Under the pieces are notes generated by a model. That model was not told the DNA's origin. It saw nothing but the letters and a program-made list of their open reading frames with translations, and made no database searches. A program made the translations under genes and the position numbers. 64,000 nucleotides of DNA from Zygnema cylindricum (lineage: Eukaryota > Streptophyta > Zygnematophyceae > Zygnematales > Zygnemataceae), in the NCBI GenBank assembly GCA_037447655.1, contig JBBHKE010003204.1, positions 24,600-88,599 of the forward strand, read 5' to 3'. This document shows, piece by piece, positions 32,772 to 45,200 of the stretch; the first letter of the stretch is position 1, and each line of letters begins with the position of its first letter.

Positions 32772-35220
32772 ATCGCGACCTTTTACCAAATATATCGCGA
32801 TAATTTATGTTAGTCTCGGTACGATATATCTAGGCCCCTGACCTATCGATATTCGATATATCGACTATCGAGATTATCGCGAAATGATTTACCCACACCC
32901 AACACTACATAGGGACACCTGAAATCCTAGTCGTCGAATCTGCGCTAAAAAACAATTTAAATTCTCTGAGTTTGATGCTTTTCAAGGTTTCGCCAGTTTT
33001 TCCCAGGGCGGATACCATAAGTATTCGATTTCGATTCCTCCATCTCTACTCTCTCTATAGTTACATGTATGTTGCTCTTCTTCATACCTCTCCTACCAGA
33101 TTGTAACATTCCATCACAAGAAAGGTTTGTCCTGGGGAGACCTCCACAAGACGGGTAAAAGGGTCATACACAAAAAAAAGGTGTAAGGGAAAAAGTTTTT
33201 TTTTGGCAAGAAGGATAGGAAGGAACGCAATAGGTATTTAATAACTAAAATAAACCACCTTCTCTTGGTCCACTTGCTTATTATTGGGGTCCTAACAAAG
33301 CCATCTTTTGTGCATTCCATTTTATATTGCTGCCAGTTTTATTTCGATGTGGACTCTTTCCAGGGTTAGATATAGACTATTTCCCAGGAGTTTCTATATG
33401 TTGTTGAAATTACAAATCCTATCTCATATTTAAGCACGATTTTTTTGATGGAGAACGTTGGTTGGTCCTTTTTTATGTCCTCGTTTTATAAAGCAGGAGT
33501 TGTCCTCGATACGTTTGGGTGTTTACTCCAAGATATGTTCCTCATCCCACAAGTTCTTTTAATCTCTTCCATGGATACCGTTGTTTTTCCCTTACACCTT
33601 TTTTTTGTGTATGGCGTCACTTTTGCGAGGCTAAGAGCTCATCTTTTAGAGGCGCACAGTTTACAAACCGGCATACTGTATATCATTTTGTACTACCCGA
33701 CGTCCACTTGATAACGAGAAAAAAGGGCACCACGTAGACGTTTTTACTAGTGTTTTGATCATCACCGTCGATATCGTTGATTTTTTTGGTCATTAGGTAA
33801 CTTACCTACCTTATCTGTACAAGAGGAGAAGGATAATAGGAAAGGACACAAAATATTTTTGTTTGTTATTGTTTTTTTTTCTAGTATTATTTGTATGTTG
33901 GTTACTTTAATGGCTAATAATTTTGCTATTCTTTAGTCTATTAAATACTGGATAATCACAGCTAATTTGTTTACATGAATTTGTTATGACCTGTCTTATT
34001 ATCAAACTTAATTACAATATAAATTGCTAATACAATTTCAATTCCAGTTTATTCGTTAGCGATATGAATGTAGTCAGACTTAGGAGGAATAAGCTTTATT
34101 AAAAATGTGTGATGATAAATCCAAAAAACAATAAAGGGGAAAGTAAAGAGGAGGAGGTGTTCCTTTTCATAGTTTTGTTATCAGTTGCAATTGTAATTGT
34201 GGAGCTTTCCATGCCGTTAATTATTGAAACGGTAATTTTGTTAAAGGCTTTTGAGACAGACATGTTGATTTATCGACTTGTGTAAATTAATTTCTGAAAG
34301 TTTTCTAAGCACCTTAAAATGTCAGCGTTATCCAAGAAAGGGAGCGACTATTTTATCGAGTAAAAGGAGACCTATTTTTAGATATATCATTCTTTAGTTT
34401 GTTTATCCAGTATAATTATGGAGCGTGTTAAAGAGAAAACTTGAATTGAAACTTATGGTCTAGTTTTATTCTGGAATCCGAGAAACTAGGAGAGATGGGA
34501 ATGTATTAGATGAGTTGTGAAGTACCTTTGTACCGTATTTTTTATTTAATATGATTGTTCACTGTACGTGACTTTGTTTTTTTTTTTTTTTGTAATTGTT
34601 TATCACAAAGCGGATAAACTTGTGAACGGTTTGAGATACTAAATCTCCTTGTTATTTGAATTTTTAAAGAAAAATGAACTTGTAAAATAAAAGGAGCACG
34701 AAGGCACAAAAAAATAAAAAAATAACTAACCAAAAGAAGAAATCTTGTGAGTGGCATGTTTTAGTCCTTTTCAGTGCACCACGTTTCAATACTTTCTCAA
34801 ATTCCAAAAAGAATCGCATATTTTTCTAGCATATTTGAAAATAAAACCAAAATTGTATATTTGTTTTTGGAGGTCTTTATTACTCTGGGCAATTTTTTAT
34901 CCCCCCTACCCCTTCCCCCCCCCCCCCCCCCCCCCCTCCCAAAAAAAAAAAAAAAATGTTTTTTTTATTGTTGTTCCTTCATGATGAAATATGATTTCAA
35001 TATGTAACATAATTCAAATATAAATAAATTTTTCGCTGAAGTTTTTGTTGTGCTGTTCGATTGTATCCAACTTTTTGAAAATTTGATTTTCTCCCTGTGG
35101 TCCTTAAGTGATTGATTTAAAAAATTGCATAGGGTATTTTAGTTTATTATTTATATATTTTATTTTCTCTTATTTGTCCATATTTCCATACTAAGGAGTT
35201 CACAAAGCTTGTGTCCTCTA
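32772..35220. other. Intergenic, no gene recognised
   Basis: 32770-32890 is rich in ATCGCGATA/TCGATAT palindromic units. The rest is A/T-rich with short open frames (for example 33114-33320 minus and 33445-33737 plus) that have no recognisable family. A C-run plus A-run lies at 34913-34956. Confidence 0.45.
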
Positions 35221-35946
35221 AGGGTCAAGTTCCATCAGTCGTTTCTGTAATCTTACGGCCAACTCTACGGGCCGGGTTAATTGATTCGATGTTCCATCAC
35301 GAAGAGTTTGTAATCGACGTGTTATACATTGAGTGGCACCACGTAGGTTTTGACTGGATATTTCAAATCTTTTAAAAATCTTCACACCAACAAATTTCAC
35401 TTCAAATCTTCAATTGTGTACCATTTGCCTGCGTACCAAATCATGATATGACAAAACTTTTGTACTTTCTTCAAACGCCACTCTTTTACGCCAGCTCATT
35501 GTTTAGGGTTCGTGTTTTCGAACATGGCGAAAATCCTTTGCCGAAAATAGTGTGACGAAAGAAATTGCGCGACGAAGGACCGTTTCAAGATTATTTTTTT
35601 AATTTTCAGTTGTATTTTGAAACGTGCATACCATGTGCAAATTTTGTCAATTTTCATTGGTTTTCCATCGTGACACGTAGGTTATTTGTCTAGCGTGTCA
35701 CGATTAATTTTTTTCTGTATCTGCCACTCTTACAGGTACATTGGCAGCTACACAGAAAAATGAATATAACGCCTCGCGTATGAACATCTGACAGTCAGTA
35801 TTACCTCCAAGACCTTTGGAGAGTATTGGCAAGATTCTCTGTACTGTTGTTTCGCGTATAAAAACAGAATAAGCGGTACGAATTGGTACGGATAGTCGCG
35901 AATTTCTGTAAACTACCCCACTTTTCGACTGATGGAACTTGACCCT
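35221..35946. mobile_element. Inverted-repeat transposon with perfect 21-bp ends, copy 1 (726 bp)
   Basis: The left end AGGGTCAAGTTCCATCAGTC(G) at 35221-35241 is the exact reverse complement of 35926-35946. Two relatives lie at 57705-58435 and 63230-63906. The open frame at 36069-35704 (minus) resembles frames in the other copies, but this reflects DNA-level similarity. No transposase. Confidence 0.8.
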
Positions 35947-37970
35947 AATTGGTGAGAAAGTGGCCTTGCACGCAACACTTTTATGTACATGTGGTCGTCG
36001 CAGTTTTGTGAGCGTAAAACTTTGCCGGCCGTTTATGAATTGTTGATTTTTATCATGGTTGACATTCACAAGCGCGACAAATATCTAACCGGCTAACGAC
36101 ACTTTTTCGCGATTGACCGTTAGATCAAAGCTCAACGGTACCAGATCTATACTACTTTATATGTAAATTGTACTATTTTGTACAGGTTTACATAGGCGTT
36201 TGCACCCAACCAAAAGACGCATGCCTTGATCATTTTCCAATTTCAAAATTAAAGATGAACGGGATGACATCGTTTGAATTAACGTTTATTGACGCTGGCT
36301 TGATGCCAGTAAAATTGGTTTGTTACCTTTTTTAACACATTTCAATCGAAATTAAATGTTGAACGGACGTCGATTTTTACACATTTAGATACTGAAAAGA
36401 CATGCAGTTTCCAAGGTGGCTTTTCTTAGTATGAAGTACGAAAGTACCGAAGATTCACCGGGCGCATAGAGGTACCAAACGTACGAATTATCACTTTTTT
36501 ACGAAAATGCGTTAATTTTTTAAGACTTTGAAATTTTCGTTAGATTCGTATACTTCTCATGTACGGAAAAATGTACAAATAAAACGTACAGAATTCTCAA
36601 AAAAAGGTTGAAAGTACACCGTGAATCGCTATTAAAGTTAAGGAATAGATACACATTCCCATGTTTTTAGGATAGCCGTGTGTTCACATATTCGATATCT
36701 AAACATGTGAGAACAAGTTAGCGCTATTTTCCTTCGTCTTTATGATTGGGAATCAAAATCTGTGAACGATTTTCTGTGCGACGCAATTAATTTCCACCGT
36801 CGACGCATTTATCTGACACTTTTTTTTGTACGACTGTACAAAATAATTTCAAGCTTTATTACGAACCAACACATTTCATACGCTACACTATTTAAAAACA
36901 TTCAAAATTACACCGCGCATCGTAATTAGAGTAAATTTCTCTAATTCTGTCGCTCGAAATTTCGACTCTATCACATGAAATAGAGTAAACGATTCTATTT
37001 TTTTCATTATTCTATTTAAGGTACAGTTTAATTAGCGTTTTAAATTCTAATATAGGTTAACTTTAAATAGTGTGGCATGACACATTTCGTATATAACACT
37101 ATCTAAAAATATGCAATGCAAGGCTAGCGGAAGCCGCGAGAAAATCTTTGACGGAAGATATAATAAAATACCCGCTACTTTCATACATGAGCACATACCC
37201 TAAGTTGTCGTAGTACTTTGGATTAAATGTTTTTTATTTTTTATTTTATTATGAAGTCAAAGTCGGTCAACGCATTTTTTTTTTTTGCATTTGTTCCGTG
37301 CGCATATATCATTATTTTTTTGACGTTTCATGCATGCGTTTAAAACGCTTGGTACCTCTATGATCGGGCGCTTCTCATGAGGTTTGGCCATGACTGTGCG
37401 CCATTTTTTTTGTCTTTTTGATCCAATATTGAGTATTACCGTACGAAAAATGTGTAAAACGTTAAAGACCATAGTACATAAGTCTTTGTACAATCTTCCC
37501 CAAAATATTGGTTACATCTCAAAGTTTCGGTTACATGGGCAAACACCCTAATTAAACCGTAACTATATTATCGTAAATAAAAAGATGATGTTATCAATTC
37601 TATTTTAAATCGAAGGGTCAACATTTAGGGTGGCTTATATAGTGTTATTGACATTACACCGTTAATGGCTATTAGCGTTAACAAATAATTAATCTAAAAA
37701 AACAATTCGTGTTATTAACTCTAAGTTGGGTTCACGACCTTTCACCAAAAAAATACTAACTCTAATTTATGGATAACTTTATTTTGAGCACATTTTTCTC
37801 ATAGTGAATCCAGTATAGCCCGTGTTCACATAGTTGACGTTTGAACATGTGAGAACAAGTTCGCGTGATTCTTCCCGCCTTTATCACTAGGAATCAAATA
37901 TGAGTACACTTTTCATGTCGACACACTCACATTTGAGTGTCGACACCTTTAATTAAGCAATTTCTGTAAG
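35947..37970. repeat. Intergenic with fragments of the TACACCGTGAATCG inverted-repeat family
   Basis: 36868-37110 closely resembles the left half of the element at 10176 (TCGCTCGAAATTTCGACTCT and following shared sequence) and is flanked by ACACATTTCATACGCTACAC and TGACACATTTCGTATA ends. Shorter ends occur near 36615 and 37655. No gene seen. Confidence 0.6.
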
Positions 37971-37971
37971 G

Positions 37972-38301
37972 ACTTACACATTTCCTACACTGCTATTTAA
38001 AAACTGTCCATATTAGATTTAATAACGCTAATTAAACAGTAGATGTATTAACGTAAAAAAACAATTAGAGTTATTAATTATATTTTAGTTTCATGGGTAA
38101 AAATTCGGGGGCGCCGAATTAGCGTTATGAACGCTAATAGCAATTCAGAGTGTAGTACCATTCTCGATGAACTGTACACCGTGAATCGCTATTAGCGTTG
38201 ATAACACAAATTTAGACAGTTTTTAAATGGTGTAGTGTACGAAATGTGTCAATTTATACTAAAATTGCTCGTTATTTGATACAATCGTATAGAAAGGGTG
38301 T
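37972..38301. mobile_element. Inverted-repeat element, copy b
   Basis: Second copy of the element at 32450-32771, differing at only a few positions over about 325 bp. It directly abuts the LTR that begins near 38302-38340. Confidence 0.7.
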
Positions 38302-38339
38302 CATGTAAAGGCATCGACACGCAAAAGTGAGTGATGTTG

Positions 38340-39425
<1,086 letters not shown>

Positions 39426-39506
39426 CATTCTCAAGCACACAAAAAGTCTTCTTTCATAGGGGTGAATCTGTATTAGGATTATGAATGTCACGGTGTCTGT
39501 CATTTT

Positions 39507-39639
39507 GGTTTAAATCAACTTGAAGTCGCCACTATCTAGATAAGCTTCTTGTGAGTTGCCTACTCGGTGTTAGTCTTTTGGGTTTAAATCAACTTGAAGT
39601 CGGCACTATCTAGATAAGCTTCTTGTGAGTTGCCTACTC
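39507..39639. repeat. Tandem duplication of a 59-bp unit (74-bp period)
   Basis: The unit GGTTTAAATCAACTTGAAGT...GTTGCCTACTC occurs at 39507-39565 and again at 39581-39639 with one mismatch (CGCC/CGGC). Confidence 0.85.
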
Positions 39640-40440
39640 TGAGGACCAATGGAAGTCTCAGGGTTTCAAGTGAGTCAACACAAAAAAGCGCACTTAGATT
39701 TTATTCCCAGTGATAAAGATGGGGGAAATCACGCGAACCTTTTATTACATGTTGAAACATCGACTATGTGAGCACAGGCTATACCGACTACACTATGGGA
39801 CAAATGTAACCAAATTAGAGATATGCATAAATTATAGTTATTTTTTTTTTGGGTATCTTTTTTTTTACTCTAATTATTCCTAAGCGCTAATATCGATTCA
39901 AGGTGTAGAGAATTTCCATCATGAAAGTTTCTCCATGTCTACAACAAAAATGTGCCTTGCATGGCTTTTGCTGGCGCCTAGGAACAGTTTTTTGAAGATT
40001 TAGAAGTAGCGTAGTTTTTTATGCTCCTTTGATATTGGCATGTTTTTGCAATTTATCTCATGCTACTTATAAAGAAAGTTTGATTGGTTCTATGGGAGAC
40101 AACTCTTTTGAAGAATGTCTCCAAGGTAATTTACTATTTAACTATAATACTTTTTTGATAGTTGGAGTAACTTTGTTGAGATATTCTTGTTTGTTCTGTT
40201 TGTTTTCCCTTCTTGAAACCTTTTTTGTCGGAAAAAGACAGACTAGTTTTCACGCTTGTAACCCTATGTTTTAAAAAAATAATAATACTACAATAAATAC
40301 CATATTTTTTTTGGATTATATGTTTTTTATACAAAAGAAGAAAGTGATTTTTATACAAAAGAACAAAGGCGTCTACTGTAGGTTTTTTTTTTGCTATTTT
40401 TTTAAAAATGAGTAATCATTTACTACAAGACGATTTCTTT
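39640..40440. other. Intergenic, no gene recognised
   Basis: A/T-rich sequence; GCGCTAATATCGATTCAAGG (about 39884) is a worn end of the dispersed inverted-repeat family. A frame at 40029-40274 has no recognised family. Confidence 0.4.
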
Positions 40441-40444
40441 GCTC

Positions 40445-41470
40445 AAGCTTGACATCCATTTACTCATGCTCTCACGAAAGAGAATTGATTAAAGCGCACA
40501 ACAGCATTCGTGACCCTATCGTGACTATCGCTCTTGGGGGGGTATCTTGTCTGTCGGAGGTTTCATGTAGTATTCCTTCGCGGGGCATTGATATTGTACT
40601 ACTCAATGGTCGTACATCTGGTGACATTGTCTTGGCGAAACCTACTTCGGCTTTAGCCGTTGGCCAAGTGGCTCGACACGTTGAGTGATCGTGACACGGC
40701 TAAGGGGAAGGAGCGTGGTTATGCACACGAGATCCTATGGATGACTTTGTTTCGGTGGTGGTCGAGATATTTGGTTGTTTGGGTGTTTCTTTAGACGGGC
40801 TTTCTCCATACTCATGATCGGCGCTCGTTTGCCCTACATGGAGTTGGGAGCCCTTAGCTTCGATCCTTAGTTCTTTTGCCGTCAATAATTATCTGTGACT
40901 TTACAGCAAATGGAAGATTCTACCCTCTTTCGATCTCGCGGTTTCTATCCTCTTCCGGTTATAGATCGTCGACGTGTTCTGAAAATCCCTCAACGTGCTC
41001 TCTTGGGCTTGAGGGACTTACGATGTTGCTTTTCGAACATGTTTTGTTATGTTGAGGTTTGGTTGGGTATTGTTGGTTTAAGTGCGATGTCGTGTCCTTA
41101 TTTTATTGGTTGTTGCCTCTTTGAGTGTCTTTGTTTTACATGCCTGTTTTTCGTGTGTCGTTTCTTCACCGCGCTTTTCTTTTTTGACTGCTACCCTCCG
41201 CTTTTAGTTTTTCGGTTTTGGCCTTACCACCCCTTTTGTTCCCACGCACTTAAATGGATTACCAACGCGCTATTCTAATTCAATTTTGTATGTTCTATAA
41301 ACACTTCAACTTATTTACTTATTTCAGTCGTCTCCTATCTATTTATGAGCTACTTGAGGTGCTTCCTTCTGAATCTTCTCGAGTCCAATTTTTCTCTTGT
41401 GCGTTTTCTTACGTCGAATTTTTCTATTTGTTATTTTCCTTGGTTTTTGAGCTTAGCTAATGGCTACTCC
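40445..41470 (+). pseudogene. Second LINE-type relic (C-terminal part)
   Basis: The frame at 40449-40688 has SIRDPIVTIALGGVSCL and IPSRGIDIVLLNGRTSGDIV. These align with TIREAIATIAFGGGYF and HPIDIVPLDGARHIFGDIV on the minus strand near 6260-6390, so the two loci carry copies of one element in opposite orientation. Sequence further 3' is open in patches to about 41460 without recognisable motifs. No RT catalytic motif is present. It is identified only through the first copy. Confidence 0.45.
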
Positions 41471-42236
41471 TATTCTTTCCACTACCCATTTGAAGTCTCC
41501 TAAATTTTCAACCACTCCATGGTTTATATGTGGCTTATTTTTTGAAAAAGCGCGATGGTAAACCATTTGAGTCCATGGGAACAAAAGGAAGTAGCAATGC
41601 TATAACTAAAAAACTCCACGGTTTAGGCTCCATTCCCTCATCCGCCCTTACTAGACTCTCGAAGCTTTTAGGTCTATCATATTAGTGAGATCGATGACAT
41701 CCATTTCTTCGTTGCTCCCACAAGGAGCGATGATTTAGGCACACGGGTGTTTGAGACATTATTGCTAGAGACACTATTGTTTGAACATTATTGTTTGAGA
41801 AACTGTTTTAGTTATGCATCGTCATTGTTGAGCTCATACATTGTCATTATTGCGGTTATACATCGTCATTGTTATTGTTATTGTGGTACATCGTCATCGT
41901 CGTGGCCATACATCGTCATTATTGCGATAATACATGGTCATTATTACAAAACAATACTTCAAGTGAGAGGCAATTCATCTCAAACATAACATGCTAATCA
42001 TCCTATATGCAAAATAGGCAACCCAAAGTCCACATTAATTACGGAGGACAAATTGTTACATTTTGAAACTCTGTAAATACTAAAATTTTCCACCCTATTC
42101 TTGAAAAAAGACCTAGAAAACCAACCGGAAACTAAGAGAAAAAAACACACAGGCACTCACACTAAAAGGAGGGTGGCCAAAGCCTAGACCGACCGCATAC
42201 TATTATTGGATTTTTTTCCAAACTTAAATGTTTTGA
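41470..42236. repeat. Intergenic with imperfect TACATCGTCATTATTG repeats
   Basis: At about 41760-41950 units of CATCGTCATTGTTATTG and related type repeat imperfectly. The block CGATGGTAAACCATTTGAGT near 41562 resembles 5460 (CGATGGTAAACCATACGAGT). It lies downstream of the fucosyltransferase-like stop codon; no gene seen. Confidence 0.5.
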
Positions 42237-45200
42237 TTAGTATTTGATTAACTGAAAATGACATGTTTTAAATCCTTTTCTCGGTTCATAAAATGCGACA
42301 ACTGTACTATTTCCGTACTGGGCGGCGCCAAGTCCAAAAGTACTCGCATACCCCAAAAAAGAGAGCAAATAAGTCGAACGACCTAATAGAAAGAATTCGG
42401 CCATAGTTGGCATTGGTGACGTATTCGGCTTTAATTTGGAAGTATGTGCAACCTGTCCCGAAGAAAAATAAACCACGTTTTTGTACTTCTTTATATTTTT
42501 CACAAAAGTTGGGCGTAATGCTTCATTATCCGTCGCCATAAAAATGTTAAGGATGGGATCTGGGTCGTCGGGGTTTTTTATCTCTTTTTTAACTTTTTTG
42601 AAAAAATCGCCTAAACAATCCCAGAATTGGGACGACAAGTATTTTTCAGTTTTGAGCCTTTCCTTTTCCTTCATGGCTTCAAATTCCTCAGCACAAAGTG
42701 TTTGATTCGCCCGACACTCTTTACTGCGCCTCTTGAAACCCTCGACAGCACTACGTCACAATAACACAGAAAAAACAACAACGACGAAAAGAAAAAAAGC
42801 AAAAACAAAAAAATATAAAATTAGATTTTCCAGGTTTTCCGGCAAACAAAAAGAAGGGGCGCAAAGACGTAATACTTGCGAGAGGAGTGCAACCATGGGA
42901 GAGTCAAATGGCAGTCGTCCATAGTAATTGCTAATTCAACTGTCTCTTTGTGACCGATGGAGGGAGGCGTGATTGTAAAGTGTTAAAAAAGGAAAAGGGA
43001 GAGGGAAAATGAGACAAAAACGAGAGGAAAGCATTACAAAAAAAAGAGGGCAAAAGAGAGTCAATTAAACTTAGCATTACGAAGAAGTGATGAATTATGT
43101 GTGTGTTTGTGTGAGGGAGAGGGAACGGGAGAGGGAGAGGGAGAGGAAGTGGGAGTGCAAGAGAGGGAGAGGGGGGAGAGGGAGAGGAGGGGGAGAGGGA
43201 GAGGGAGTGGAGGAGGGGAAGGGAGGGAGGGAGGGAGAAGGACGGAGGAGAATGGAAATGAAGATGGACAATGGAATGGATAATAAATAAGGATGAATAA
43301 GTTCTTGAGGTTAGGAACACTGGCCTTAGCGCAAGAATAAAATAACCAAATACTATTGTTTGTCTAACCATGCTTTAACTTTTCCGTTTAATGAAATAAT
43401 TGAACATGAACACAATAGTGTTTGAAATTTGTTTTCATGAACAAATTTTACATGAATTGAGATGAATTTTCACTTGGAGTTCTATGAACGCTCTTTTTAC
43501 CTGGTAGTTGTTCGAATTTGAATTCCAATATCAAACTTTAATCTATGATATTCTCCAGTTCGAATCGGAGAAACCACTCTATTCGATTGGACTCCTTGTA
43601 CGAATTCTTCCACTGTATCCCCCACCACATCTCGAGGTCCTTCTCCAATAAAATAATTCATCGCGCGCACTCGGACACAATGCTTGCTTTCGCAGTTTAG
43701 GGTTTTATAAACACAATTTTTTAGGGTTTCATTTAATGTCCAATATAAATCGAAATAGCTGGGACTATTTGATTGCAATATTGAAACATTACTATAAATG
43801 TAATTTTGAAGGTCCTCCGGTGTCGCCTTGTTGTCAATCGTTTTGGGACGGAACGTTTTCTTAATCGATTTTGAGATAAGGTCTTTTGGATCGTCCATTA
43901 TGAAATCGGAAAAACAATAAAAAGCTTTACAAAGAACATTAAGCACCTAGAAATAAAAAAACGGAAACGAGAAATGGTTACTAAAATAGGAGAGAATCAA
44001 ATTGCCTGTAATGATGATCCATCTTAGTTGTCCTTTATTGAGTTCATGATTTTTATTTTTATTTTGGTAAAGAATTTGAGGATCTTGAATGAAAAAAAAA
44101 CGCATATGTTGTCACAATAAGCTACAGCAAAACAAAGAAATTTCTTACTGATTTGTCCATTCAAATACAACATAACCTCTACAAATGTTGTAATAACCTA
44201 ATCCCTCGAAGTGTTATGATGACCTCTATTAATTTTGCCATATTTATCAATTAATTAGGATACTTATTTTACATACAAAAAGGTGAGACATTCATATCCA
44301 CATACCAAATGACACTTTGCCAAAAGTAAACAAAAAAGAAAAAAAAAGGTTTGATGGATACTAATTATTCAACAACAAAATAGATATATACCTTAAGATT
44401 TCAATACTTAAAAATACCTTAAGTTTTCAGTACTTAAGCCAAGAAAAAAATTAAAAAAGTGACACTCAAATGACAATATCTTTCTTCTCTTTCCCCATCC
44501 ATAATATTTACGAACAGTTAATAATGAGTCCCATTTTTCTTTTATTTAACTTTTCTTACCTTAGAATGGGGACCGGCACTTAGAACCACAAGTCTCCTTC
44601 CCGATAAAAGACTAAACACAAAAGCACTCGTATATCCCCTAAGACTGTTTCCGAGACCCAATCTCGGGTAGGCTATCATATATTTTGATTTTTCTATATC
44701 AAAATTATCAACTGAACCAATTGGGGCTCCAAGTTTTCCCCCTTTTTTTAACATCGCTTCTTCGGGAAGTAAAGCTCCACCACAAGCTTCGACATCCTGA
44801 AAATTGAATAAATAAAAGTAGCAATAAGAACCTCAAAACTTAAATTGTATTGATAAAAATAAGAACAACACAAAAGTTACACTGAAAAACCAAACAAATT
44901 GTAGAATACTCTCTCCCTTCCAATCTTTCCACTTTCTCTTCCTCCTTTTTCTCCATCCCTTCCCCTCCCTCACTCCCTCCTTCATTTCCCCCCCACCTCT
45001 TCCTCCCCTCCTCCCTCCATCTTCCTCCCCTCATCCCTCCCTCTTTTCCTCTCCGCCTCCCCTGCTTCTACTCCGTCCCTCCTCTCTTCCCACCAACCCA
45101 CCGACCCCTCCCCTCCACCCACCTGCTCCCCTCCACCATTATCTTCTCTGTCCCTCCTCCCACCCACTCAACCAACCACCCACCAACTCCCTCCCCTCCA

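Noticed and set aside
35704-36069. 121-residue minus frame resembling frames at 58246-58470 and 63652-63903
   Set aside because: The similarity extends over non-coding parts of the same inverted-repeat element, and frames are broken differently in each copy.
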